NCBI GenBank assembly: GCA_033182465.1
Contig: CP137319.1
Span: 434,001 to 498,000 of the forward strand
Source of the DNA: Sanghuangporus weigelae
Taxonomy: Eukaryota > Basidiomycota > Agaricomycetes > Hymenochaetales > Hymenochaetaceae
Direction: 5' to 3'
DNA: 64,000 nucleotides
Part shown: positions 47,664 through 58,447 of the stretch, piece after piece
How positions within the stretch are numbered: position 1 is the first letter of the stretch
How the letters are laid out: every line of letters begins with the position of its first letter
The notes under the pieces: model-generated
Seen by the model: the letters and a program-made list of their open reading frames with translations, nothing else
Databases searched by the model: none
What the model was told of the DNA's origin: nothing
Program-made: the position numbers and the translations under genes

Positions 47664-48728
47664 ATGTCGTTTCCTTTTCCCCTAGAAATCTGGCAACTTA
47701 TAGCAAGGCATGCGATATCATGTCCCTGGACATCGAGCCAGTTCAATCGATCGCCAGGCGATTTCGATAGCATCGAGGGCTTTGCACGGAGTTCGCCACT
47801 GTTCAAGGAGATAGTTCAGTCTCTCAGGGACGAATCTTTCAGCATTTCACTGATGGACCTCTCGAGAGCACCGATTAAAGATAACGAGGCGCGACGAGTA
47901 AGGTGTGTCTGCGGTCGCAGATATGTTTGCATTTTACAACCCCTGACGTCCGCCTGATAGATATCTGCAGATACTTTCTAGAAACCTAGACGAGTCTTCT
48001 GAGGCGCTTCATCACTCCCGGTCGTTGTTCGAAAAGTCGGCGTGTTTTTCGATGCTAACGTCGCTCTCTTTATCTTCTTTTTGGCCACCTCTGCGAACTC
48101 TGAAGCGTTTAGAGCGGCTTCCGTTTGCCAACTGCCTGGAATCCATCGATATCCGTGGTCCGTGGGAACTTGAGTGCAGAACCGACATCGCGTATAACCA
48201 TATACAATCACCCGATGTGTGTTTTCCTAATCTGCTTCGCTTGCGCCTTTCCAAAGAATCTTGGTTTGAAACAGAAAGGATTACAGAGCAAGACGTTGTA
48301 AGTTATTGTAGAAATCAGTCAAGCTCAGGTTTTATCTAAGCGTTTTTCAGTACATACTTGCAACGTCCTTTGGCCGCTGCCAGAAGCTTGAGCTTTTCTC
48401 TATTCATTCTGCGCTGGACGATGACGCCTGGCTTGCACAACGTACTGCACACATGATGTCCATTGAGCACTTACAGCCGTCGGAAGGGTACGCGCGGGAC
48501 ATGCGCGACTGTCCTTTGTGCTTCGAAAGCTATGATCATTCCAATGTAATCAGGAAGGAAAACGCCATGACACGCTTTATGGCTGAGAAACTCCCGAAAC
48601 TGTCGGAGATCCGTTGGGCAGACCTATGGGCAAATACTATACAAGATGAGTATGGTCAGCGAGGAACGAAAATAATTAGAGAAGGAAGCAAAGTCGTTCT
48701 GGTGCGGGTTGACGGAATGAATGAGTAG
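47664..48728 (+). CDS. F-box/LRR-like protein, tandem copy 1
   Basis: Three exons in phase (47664-47902, 47982-48297, 48351-48728), 310 aa. The N-terminus (FPLEIWQLIARHAI) resembles an F-box start; the middle has leucine-rich segments (LESIDIRGPWELECR, CFPNLLRLRLSKESWFETER). The third exon (FSIHSALDDDAW, CPLCFESYDHSN, FMAEKLPKLSEIRWADLW) holds a CPLC pair but no full zinc finger. Family is not certain; basidiomycetes have large expansions of F-box/LRR-like proteins of this size, which may act as ubiquitin ligase receptors. It is the first of two tandem copies; both introns lie at the same sites in copy 2, and intron 2 of the two copies is clearly alike. Confidence 0.75.
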
Positions 48729-49974
48729 TTAACGACCAAACGTAATTGGCCCGGGCGGCAATACATCTCATGTACGTACTGCATTTATCGTAAAGAGGGT
48801 GCCTGTAAGTCCAGTAAATTTTCGTCTTCCAGGTCCGTCCCGACTACAGATTCGCCTTCGGGAAGGACTTCCCGCTCCGTCGCATATCTGTGGAAACCTG
48901 CTATCTGTCAAGCATTCCGATGCTTGTTACGTATGGCTTCCATAGCCTACGCTCATATAATCCCACGAATCAGCAATGAAAGACCCCTTTACTCGTATTA
49001 TGCACCTTACATTCCCCGTATGGATCTCAAACTCGGCCCTCTGGGAGTCATTCAAATGCGAGGAGCATTCCACCGAACACGCACCTCTTCTGGAGAGCAT
49101 AATCAAAGCGAGCAAGTTCCGATTCAACTTTCCGATCTATCGACCTTAGCTAAGAGGAGAGCGATACATCATTATTCCCGAAAGTTCAGATCATTAGCAT
49201 CTAGGCAACCACCCCGGCGTACTGTACACTCTTCATTCAGTTACTGATCGCCGTACCAAAGCTACATTGATTTCCCTCCCAGGCATTACATTCTGATTGT
49301 TCATCTGTACTTTGCATATGAAGACTGCTGCAATTGATCTCCACTGCGATCTTCAGACTGACTATGTTCTTGCCCGTGTTACATTTAATATGGCATGTCA
49401 GAATATAAGTTGGCCCAGGAGCTTTCGCAGTGAAGACCTCACTGACTTCTCCAGTGCATTCATTTATCTTGTCCCACCCCAGATTCTACGTTATGCAAGC
49501 TGCTTGCTTTCTTCTGTAGGTCGGTTGAGATTTCGCATCATGGAAAGTGAAGAATATTAGCTCGTTATGAGGACTACTTTCATCAAGCAACGTGTCTGTG
49601 ATTCATAATTTAATCACCCCGAGATTTTTGTACCACACGCGACAGGCATTACATGAACACATTTCATTCTCTGAGTCTCTATCAAGTACCAAGGACTTCT
49701 ATCTCGGTGACAGACCCTTTCCCCCCCTGCTTCTGAGTCGAGAAGTCTAATTCTGGTATTTATACACGTGTCTAGACAAGTCTCTCCCATGGGTGCTTCT
49801 AGCTACCGATCTTTGCCATCTCCAAATTATTGAGAACCTCAAGCTGGTGGGTTTTGTCTCATCGCAGAACATCCTCTAGACCATTGACCAGATCTCTGTG
49901 TATTTCGGGTAACTGGACGGTCGATATATAGATCCTCCGGACGATATGGCAAATCAACCCCAGATTCCTCAGCC
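48729..49974. other. Region between tandem copies, 3' conserved part and spacer
   Basis: About 48770-49625 matches 51073-52000 downstream of copy 2, so this DNA was part of the duplicated unit. It includes a small open frame (48924-49247, 107 codons) that is not preserved in copy 2 and a further frame at 49297-49560. A stretch TGTAAGT...TTCCAG occurs in both copies and looks like a short intron. 49626-49974 seems unique and should hold the promoter of copy 2, with TATATA at about 49924. Confidence 0.5.
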
Positions 49975-51050
49975 ATGTCGTTTCCTTTCCCAACAGAAAT
50001 CTGGCTCTTTATAGCAAAACTTGCATTACTGCGTCCCTGGACATCGAACCAGTTCAATCGACCACTAGGCGATTTCGATGGTATCGAGGGCTTTGCACAG
50101 ACCTTGCCAGTATTCAAGGAGATAGTCCACTGTCTGAAGGCTGAATCATTCAGCATTTCACTGATGGAGCTCTCAAGAGCGCAGATTGAACATAGCTCGG
50201 CGCGGCGAGTAAGGTGTGTGTAGTTGTATATATCCCAGCAATCGACGGCATCTGATGTCCGCCTGGTAGATGTCTGCAGATACAGACCAGGAACCTAGAC
50301 GAATCCTCTGAGGCGCTTCATCACAGCCAATCACTTTTCGAAAAGTTGGCCTGTTTTTCGATGCTAACGTCACTCTCCTTCTCTGCTCCTGGGCCACCTC
50401 TGAAAACTCTTCATCAGCTGCAGAAGCTTCCGTTTTCCAATGGCCTGGAATCCATTGATATCCGTGGAACATGGGAGTCTGAATACAGAGCCGGCATCGC
50501 TTTCGACCGATCGCAATCACACGTTGTGTGCTTTCCTAATCTGCTGCGCTTGCGCCTTTCCAAAGAAGCTTGGATAGAAACTGAAAGGATCCCAGAACAG
50601 ATCGTTGTAAGTAGCTACCGATGTCCAGTCAAGCTCAGATTTTATCTGAGAGTTTTTCAGCACATATTAGCGTCATTCCTCGGCGGCTGCCAGAAACTTG
50701 AGCTTTTCTCTATCCATTCTGCGCTGGACGACGACGCTTGGCTTGAACAACGTAGTGCACACATGAGATCCATCGATCACTTACAGCCATCGGAAGGATA
50801 CCTGCGGTACATAGGCCATTGTCCTCTATGCTTCGAAAACTACGATCATGCCAACGTAGTCAAGAAGGAAAACGCAATGACACGTTGTCTAGCCGAACAA
50901 TTTCCGAACCTTTCGGAGGTTCGTTGGGCAAACCTATGGGCGAAATTTGTGCGAGATGAATGTGGCCAGCGTGGTACGAGAATCACTAGAGAGGGAAGCA
51001 AAGTCGTCCTGGTGCGTGTTGATGGAATGAACGAACATTCGAATGAGTGA
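49975..51050 (+). CDS. F-box/LRR-like protein, tandem copy 2
   Basis: Three exons in phase (49975-50213, 50291-50606, 50661-51050), 314 aa. Exons 1 and 2 have exactly the same lengths as in copy 1 (239 and 316 nt); exon 3 is 12 nt longer because the stop lies further on (GMNEHSNE in place of GMNE). Sequence is close throughout: FPTEIWLFIAKLAL, GDFDGIEGFAQTLPVFKEIV, FSISLMELSRAQIEH, LESIDIRGTWESEYR, CFPNLLRLRLSKEAWIETER, DHLQPSEGYLRYIGHCPLCF, LAEQFPNLSEVRWANLWAKF. Open throughout, with good splice sites, so probably expressed. Function is unknown; an SCF-receptor role is inference from the weak F-box. Confidence 0.75.
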
Positions 51051-52491
51051 ATGTGATGGTCGAGACGGCAATACATCTCATGTACGTACTTCATTTGTCG
51101 TAAAGAAGAACCCTGTAAGTTCAGCAAAGTTTCGTCTTCCAGGTCTGTCTAGACTACAGATTCACCTTCAGGAAAACTTCCCGCTCTGCTACATATCTGC
51201 GGCAGTCTGCTATCTGTCGATCTAGAGCATCCCAACGCTCGTTATGCATGTCCTTCATAGACTACGTTCGTATTGTACCATGATGCTGCCAATGAAAGAC
51301 TCTTTTACTCTGTGCATGTCGCGCTCCGCATTCTTCATATGTATCTCAAGCTCGCCGCTCCGACTCAGGGGAATCGTTCAAACGTTAATGTAAGAGTACT
51401 GCGTCGAACTGAACACGCACCCTTTCTGAAAGTTTCATCAAAGTAAGGAGGTTCGGATCCAACTTTCCGATCTTTCGATCTGAGATAGGAAGCTAGTTAT
51501 ACTTACTTACATTATTTATTTTTAGTTCGGCCCATTCTTCCTTCCTGGCATCTAGCGCATCTTGATCGATATCTCTCGGAACCGGCTTCCCGATCACTCT
51601 TTATTGACTGATAATAAGCATACCAAAACGATATTTGTTCCATTCATTCTCTTCGACGGCTTATAATTCAATTCCTGTTTTATACCTGGATCTCTATATT
51701 TGAAAGTAGAGCTACAGTTCGTCGTTTGATCTTCGCTGCGTACTTCAAGCTGACTATGTTCTTACTGGTTTAACATTACACCTGGTATATCAGAACATAT
51801 GTTAGTCTAGAGGTCTTGCCAGTGAAGAGCTCACTGGCTTCTTCGAAGCATTCGTTTATCTTCTCCCACGAAGGTGCTTCGTTATGAAAGCTGTCGGCGT
51901 TCTTCTGTGGGTCGGATAAGGCCTGGAAAGCGGAGAGTACTAGATTTCTCTCACCAAGCTACATACCTGTGATTCATCTTGACTCACTTCGAGTTCTCTG
52001 CATGTCATGCGACAGTATATGCTGGCTTTTGTTAAATGGTGTGCATAAATAAACTCTGCATTCATGAGGCATAAGACAGGATCGCAGCGTGTAATCATAT
52101 ACTACTGTTACACAGTCGAAGAACAAATAAACCAAAGGAGGAAAAAAATTGCAGACAAAAGCCTGAAAACGGGTGAGGTCAGGGGGTAATATAATTAAAT
52201 AAACGATAAGATCCCTCGGACCACCGGGGAAAAGGAAAGATGTAACTACCGTATGTACAATATATAACTTCAGAGCACGTCGTTGGGAAAGCAAGCTTAA
52301 GGCGAATTATATAGCATAAACGATGATAAGAGCAGGGGTATACACACATACAACACGCACGCAGGGAGGTCAGAAGAACTGTAAAAAGAGCGTCTTCGTT
52401 ATCGTTATCGGAACTATCAATCATTGGGAGTCAAGCTCAAATTCACTGGCGGAATAGCTTTGCCTAGCCCCGCTGATATCTGTATCACACA
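51051..52491. other. 3' region of copy 2, no gene seen
   Basis: 51073-52000 is the second copy of the DNA that follows copy 1. The open frames of copy 1 are interrupted here. 52000-52491 holds the 3' flank of the first Smr gene, AT-rich, without supported features. Confidence 0.5.
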
Positions 52492-53157
52492 TCACACATC
52501 AAAATCATTTCCAGCAGCACGGTCCTCAGTAATAGTATTCGGCGTGTTGAAGCATACAATCAAGCGACCACGATTAGGCGGCTCGATGTACTGTACACCC
52601 GTACATTGAAACTCCTCTTTCAAAGCGGCTCTAATCTTCCCAACGCCTTTGCTATTCTTCCCCCAACCACAAATGATCTCCGTTTGGCTCAAGCCGGAGC
52701 GTTGGCATTTGTTCAAGTGATCCCTGACATACCGTTTCGCTTCCATCACATGGAGATAATGCAGGTCGATCTTTGCGTATTTGACATGGGGATCAGTGTC
52801 AGTGTATTGCGTGTTCATCTCTCTAAAAAAACGACGAGCTGCTATGTCGTGAGCATATTCGCTTATATCGAATGCTCTGAATGCGAGTTGGCGCAATGAC
52901 TCAATGGCCTCCTTATCCGTATGAGCACAATGTTCAAGTAGTTGCTCTATGCGCGAGAGCTCGGACTGAGCATCCTTGAGTAAGTTGTGCGTCCTCTCGA
53001 GACGACCTCGTATGAGTACTATATCTGCCTCGTCCGTACCATCATCACACAGACTAGCACTTAAATCTTCGTCATTAGTACTGTCCGCCCCAAGGACGGG
53101 ACTGTTAGTATCACCGCTTGCGCCAAATGTCTGCTCGAGCACTTGCACGTCCGGCAT
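52492..53157 (-). CDS. Short Smr-domain protein with degenerate signature
   Basis: Single exon, 221 aa from the ATG at 53157. Residues about 60-110 form a helical, Leu-rich region (LIRGRLERTHNLLKDAQSEL, SRIEQLLEHC). Residues about 115-215 are an Smr domain: DIAARRFFREMNTQY leads into the KIDLHYLHVMEAKRYVRDHL block (the usual DLHxLxVxEA pattern), TEIICGWGKNSKGVGKIRAA and RLIVCFNTP. The canonical GRGxHS of Smr endonuclease domains reads GWGKNS here, so Arg and His are missing. The related gene 1.4 kb downstream on the same strand has a normal GRGNHS. Likely a paralogue; it lacks its long coiled-coil N-terminus. RNA or DNA binding without nuclease activity is possible, by inference. Confidence 0.8.
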   Translation of the reverse strand: MPDVQVLEQTFGASGDTNSPVLGADSTNDEDLSASLCDDGTDEADIVLIRGRLERTHNLLKDAQSELSRIEQLLEHCAHTDKEAIESLRQLAFRAFDISEYAHDIAARRFFREMNTQYTDTDPHVKYAKIDLHYLHVMEAKRYVRDHLNKCQRSGLSQTEIICGWGKNSKGVGKIRAALKEEFQCTGVQYIEPPNRGRLIVCFNTPNTITEDRAAGNDFDV

Positions 53158-54541
53158 GACGTCTAGCACTCAATACAACGAAAACGAGCGTAGCTATGAC
53201 TTAGTATACGCTTTGCTGAGTATCACTGCGCAACGGCCTATCACTGGTATAGACTCACAAAGTGAGAGTAAGTAGTTGATAAAATAAGCTGATGATTGTA
53301 GGTGGTAAACTTGCGCGGGCAAATTGGGGAAACGTGGGCCTTATATACCTTTCGAGAGGCTGTGCGTTACATAATTAATTTCCTTTTCAGTCGCTGAGTC
53401 GAGAGTCAGCTTAGCTCAACTGAGCTTTATCGGGGGTACCACTAAGAAGACACTGGACAGCCATGCGGGTCTTGTCCTAGCCCTATGCTCGGTGAGTCAC
53501 TTGGCCTGAGGAAGACGAATTTGTGCAGAAGGACTAGCCTTTGAGAACACAGAGCACAAGGACAGTGAAGTCCAGAAGCGGTCATATCCATCCACGGACC
53601 CAGAAAGGTCACACATCCTTCTCTAATGCAAGCGTGACCGGTCTTTTCCTTCTTCCTGTGAGATTGAGTTTTGATCATTGAATGAGGAAATGGATAAGTA
53701 TGGGACAGATATAGAGTTGTCAAAAGCAACGTTGAGGAGGGGCCAGTTGAGGTTGCTGTTGACCGTCGACGGTCGGTCAACCACATAGTGTTTAGACACG
53801 TCTTGCGGACCCGCCGAAGTCCAAGAAATCCGGCTAGTAGTTTCGTTCCCGCACTGGTCTGGTCTGCTTCGATAACTCGCTGCCTCTCATGCAATCCCAT
53901 ACTTAATCTCCATTCGGATTCGGATAAGCTTGGATCAACTAAACCTCCTCTTTCTTAGTAGTGAAGCTACGGTCCGAGAACTGAGTCACTCACAGCAGTC
54001 ACGCTCTTCCCCTATATGTATGCAGATATCCCATTGAAGAGTGAGACTGAGTTCAATTATTACCGCATACCTTATAATAAGGGAAAGTATTGTCAGAATT
54101 CACATTGGACACGCTTCTACAATGAGTGATACGTACTTATCCTTCTCAACATCCATGTCGCTGACAGGTGCTGATATTGACATGTACTCTTCAAAAGCAC
54201 TAGAACTTCCTGCACCTTCACGTTCGAAAGTATCGATAATTGAGTACGTGACGATTTAGTTTCGGAATAGGACCGCAAATATGTTGAGGTTGAGTTCGAT
54301 CAGCCAAAATCGGGCAAATGTTATAATAAAATAGGAATGCGTTCGAAAAATAGCAAAACAGAAAAGAATGTTATGTTGAATAAGAAATTCCAGAGAACAT
54401 ATGAATGAGGACGCATAGAATATATGATAAGATGCACGGAACATATGTCTGAGCCATGATTTGTCAACGTGGTTAGAGAATGAAAGAATCATAAGAAATT
54501 TGCCCTTAGGATGATGGGAAAATAATCGAATAGGAGGAAGG
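53158..54541. other. Intergenic between the two Smr genes
   Basis: Promoter of the short Smr gene and 3' flank of the long one. A 150-codon frame on the minus strand (53442-53900) has no recognisable motif and I do not call it. No repeats seen. Confidence 0.5.
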
Positions 54542-56231
54542 TTACCGTCTAGGCTCAGGCGACATGCCTCTTAAAGTCCGTTGAGCCTCAGGCTTCAACC
54601 ACATCGACTTCATCTCTCTCTCGATCTCACCTAATCCATGGCGCACTTCCTCGGCGGCGCGCGCAGCGCCTGTGAGGTGCGTGCGTCCCGTTTCGAATAC
54701 ATCGTCCACGTCGGCGTGTCGCGGTCCATCGCGCATGCGGCTCGGTGATCGACTGTTACTGGCACTGTTGGTGTTGCAGTGGCCGTCGGACCCACCTCCG
54801 CTGACGTCTAAGAACCGCACGACGATCCGACCGGGGTTCGTCTCGTGCTCGTCGACCTCAACGTCCCGCTGACTCTCCAACAATTCCATGATCGCCGGAC
54901 GAATCTTGGCGACACCACCGGCGCTATGGTTCCCTCTCCCGCTGATAATCTCCGTTCTTGACAATTCGGCTCTCCGACAGAGATCGATGTGCCTCTCGAC
55001 GTACTCCTTTGCCTCGCGCACATGTAAGTGATGTAGGTCTATCTTGACTCGCGCGCTCGGGTTGATGTCATATTCCGGATTGTGGTGATTGAAGATCTCC
55101 GCTGCTGCCATACGGTGGTAGTTACGGCTATTATGGCGATGCTGCGCGCCTTTATCCCGGAGCTATGTAATACAAATCTCGAGGTCAGAAACAGTTTTTC
55201 AGTTCGAGTTATCATAAACAAACCTTCTTCGCGAACTCCTTGTCACCGGAAGCATAGGCTTCACTCGCCCGTTCATACTCTCTATCCGCCAGGCGGCCTT
55301 CCTTTGCCGCAAGATCACGCAGGTTCTCACCAGGAGCACCGTCAGCTTGTTTAGGTTCGGCTTCGTGCGGAGGAGCCTCTTCCTCAACATCGGAGTACTG
55401 TGATGCTTCGTCGTCGTCAGAAAGCCCCACTTCTTCAGTCAATCGTCCCTCTTGGAGGTCGCTCTCGACGTCGGAATAGTCCGATTCCAACTCTGGAGTT
55501 CCTGAAGGCGGAGGATTGACAACCTGACGGGGAACTGTCCGTGTCTGAGCTCCTAGATTATGAGCAACAGGCTGTGGTGACGGCCGAGGCGATACAGATC
55601 GGGGAGAGCCGCTAAGGACGTGAACTTGCGTCTGAGAAGCCGCATTCGATGGCAAGTAACGTATCGCATATGCAGGAGTCAGAGAAGGAGAGCCGGAAAG
55701 ACTCGCAGATCGCAAAGAGTGGACTTCGTCTTGAAGCTGCTTCACCCTTTGTTTGTCATACAGCCGGTTGAGTTCTGAAGTAAAGGTGAGCTATGACACG
55801 TAAGAGGTTACCTGAGAGTACGTACTTGTATCGTCGAGCTCGCGTCTGAGCTGGCCTATGCGCTTGATCGCAGTGCGCGCCTCGGCGTATTCATCCTCAA
55901 GGTCAAGTAGGTCCGCCTCGAGCTCCTTAATTATCTTCGCACGTTTGTCGAGCTTTCTTTCCAACTTCTCTGAGTACGCACGCTCGTCTTCGAGGTCATC
56001 CCGCAAGTCCTCAATAAGGCGCGTCTTCTCTGAAAGCTTGCTGCGTAACCGCTCGCAGTTTTTGTACTCTTCGTCAAGCTCGGTACGAAGTTTCTTTGAG
56101 TACTTTATCTCTTCCTTGAGTTCACCCCGAAGTGATTTTATGTCGGAGGAATACCGTTTGCTTTGGTCATCGATATAGTCTTTTAGACGTTGGATGTATT
56201 CCCGAAGACGCCTGCATTCTTCGTCACCCAT
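54542..56231 (-). CDS. Coiled-coil DUF1771-Smr domain protein
   Basis: Three exons in phase (56231-55826, 55774-55224, 55162-54542), 525 aa. Residues 1-135 are a charged coiled coil (LKEEIKYSKKLRTELDEEYK, LRDDLEDERAYSEKLERKLD). A Ser/Pro-rich and acidic linker follows (LESDYSDVESDLQEGRL). DUF1771 is about residues 295-340 (DREYERASEAYASGDKEFAK, KLRDKGAQHRHNSRNYHRMA). The Smr domain is about 350-430: KIDLHHLHVREAKEYVERHI, TEIISGRGNHSAGGVAKIRP, RIVVRFLD. The DLH and GRGNHS motifs are those of active Smr endonucleases. A variable tail follows, rich in Arg and Ser. DUF1771-Smr proteins (for example animal N4BP2 and fungal Cue2-type relatives) act in nucleic-acid cleavage, in Cue2 at stalled ribosomes; that role here is inference. 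No CUE or UBA domain was seen. Confidence 0.85.
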
Positions 56232-57035
56232 AGTTTTGAGTTATGCAGAGAGAAAAATAGATAGAAGGAAGAAGAGACGAGAAGGGCACACAGAAGCAAA
56301 AGGTGAAGAACAGAGTAGTGTGAACCATTGAAAACGTCAGTAAAATACTGCATACGCAGAACACGAGGAGGACATACAAGCGACACACTCTTCACACACG
56401 TAAAGGAGGGCTATTTTCCGCGTGGTGGCCTATGACGGTGGTCGGCCAGATTGTAATAACACTCTTGAGGAGTAATCATTACATAGCATACACCATTAAA
56501 TAGAAAGACAAGACAACTCCGTCCAGCATTTTGCAGGACCGTCCGGATGGTGATGATCACTGAATGACAGGAAGACTTGAACTTCAGATTCAACTTTTCG
56601 GAGTGCGCTACACGTGACCCTTCCTTCGCGTACATCACACCAGTCATCGAATGCGTTGCTTTGAGCGGCCTCGGCACCGTGCCGAACTCATTTGATAAGC
56701 GCCTTGTCATCGTATGAACCCCTAAAGTACTGGAATGGTTCACTGCAAACCATACATTACCTTCTTGTGTTTTACTTGCAGTGTAGGCGTTAAGAGCATT
56801 TGAAGATGCTGTACATACTTCTAATGATAACTAGACCTGCCTAGCATCATAGACTGCGAGTTTAGTGGTAGTAGGATAGGGAGGACCCCCTATTTTAAGA
56901 GTATGCGTATGCAATCAGCGCCTATCTCCCACTTGGCTCTTTATATAGTAGGTCCGTTCGCCGAATGGAGTCTCTATCCATCCACATTGTCGCCTCGCAT
57001 CAACACTACCAGCACCGGCTACACCAGCAACGACA
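56232..57035. other. Divergent promoter region, Smr gene and RBR ligase
   Basis: Divergent spacer of about 800 bp. Holds a CACGTG at about 56613-56618 (CTACACGTGACC) and the TATA-like TTATATAG at 56941-56948, 88 bp before the ATG at 57036. No gene supported. Confidence 0.5.
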
Positions 57036-58447
57036 ATGAGAATCTGGTCGGCACTTGCACTTGGTTACAGCTCAGAAGCAACGCGTGGCTCAGACTCATC
57101 CAGGTCGTCCACCTTTTCTGATGAAAGCGACATCAGCATCGGCCCATCAGAGAACCTCGACAATGTTCGTGTAATACAGCGGGATGGTCCCTCTACCCCC
57201 ATGAGTCCCAATAATGACGATCATGATGATGACGAGAGACAAGAAAGTGGACTTGGCGAATCTGCCAAAGGAAAGGGTAGAACTAACATCACAGACGAGG
57301 ATTTCGCTCGAAGTTTGTTTGCGGAAGATGCGTTGGTGGAGCTTGAGGAATACCACAGGCGCAATTTGTCCATGTATGCGCCTCCGAGCGAGGCAGACCT
57401 TCTCTTCCAGAGGTTTCTGGATGAACAAGCGAGCTTCAACACACGACAGATGGTTGCTGACCTCGCGGCAACGCTGAGGCCTCTACAGATTGGGGAAATT
57501 GATAATCGAAGCGTCCGTGGTGGAATGCACGACACATCAATTGAGGAAGAAGTCCGATTTCCTACTGTTATCCGACCAGGTCCCATTGTATTCCCACCTC
57601 CACCGTTGTTTACTCGTGAGGAGTACGTAGCGCCTCTCTCATATTCTAATCTCTGAATCAATGCTGATTGTTCCGAAGAAGGAACGATCAATCGGTCATC
57701 TGCAGCGTCTGCCGATGTCCCATCGAGGGCGAACCCGTCAGGCTCGAATGCGGGAGCAGATACGACATGGACTGCCTGAAGCACATGTTCGAAGCGAACG
57801 TCGACGATGAATACCGCTTTCCGCCTCGTTGCTGTGGGCAGGTCGTGCCCCTGACCGTCGTGGAAGATCAAATTTCTAAGGAGACTCGTGATCTATACAA
57901 AGCAAAAATAGACGAGTACAGCACGCCCTGGCGCCTGTACTGCTCGAACGCGCAGTGCGCGCGCTTCCTTGGATCCCGTCAGCGTAAGGCTGTCTCCAAG
58001 ACCTGCCGCGCCTGTAAGACGGAGACCTGCGCTTTATGCACCTCCCCAGCGCATTCGTCCGGCCAGAAGTGCAAAATCGACAAAGGCCTACGGAAGGCGC
58101 TCAAACTCGGACAGCACTACGGGTGGCAACGCTGCCCACGCTGTCGCCAGCTCGTCGAGCGGAATGATGGCTGTTACCACATGTCCTGTCGGTGCGGAGC
58201 TCAATTTTGCTATCTATGCGCGGGCAATTGGGGCCACTGCAAGTGTTGGCAGCGCAAACGCGCGTTCGTCAAGATCATTTTGTTCCGATGGCTGCATCTG
58301 AGGGGCGATTACCTCGTGAACGATGAGCCCGCTGCGAGCACGGGAAATGCGGTTACGAGGCTTTGTAGACGATCTTGGAAGAGCGTCAAGAAGGCGGTCA
58401 GCCCTGCTTCATCTGCGCCCGCGCCTACGGGCGCTATTGCCGCATGA
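57036..58447 (+). CDS. RBR-type E3 ubiquitin ligase
   Basis: RING-between-RING ligase, which takes ubiquitin onto its own Cys before the substrate. Two exons, joined from about 57620 (TREE) to 57676 (RNDQSV). N-terminal ~190 aa are Ser/acidic, unknown. RING1: VICSVCRCPIEGEPVRLECG, then SRYDMDCLKHMFE and RCCGQ; the usual His of the RING1 CGH is a Ser here. IBR: YCSNAQCARFLG, CRACKTETCALCTSPAHSSG and QKC. RING2: CPRCRQLVERNDGCYHMSCR, CGAQFCYLCAGNWGHCKC, where the Cys of DGCYHM is the expected catalytic residue. A Lys/Arg-rich tail follows. No Ariadne or TRIAD partner domain is seen, so the class is not assignable. Substrates unknown. Confidence 0.87.

Noticed and set aside
53442-53900. 152-codon open frame between the Smr genes
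   Set aside because: No motif, no splice-supported extension and mostly Thr/Leu/Ser/Arg low-information content.
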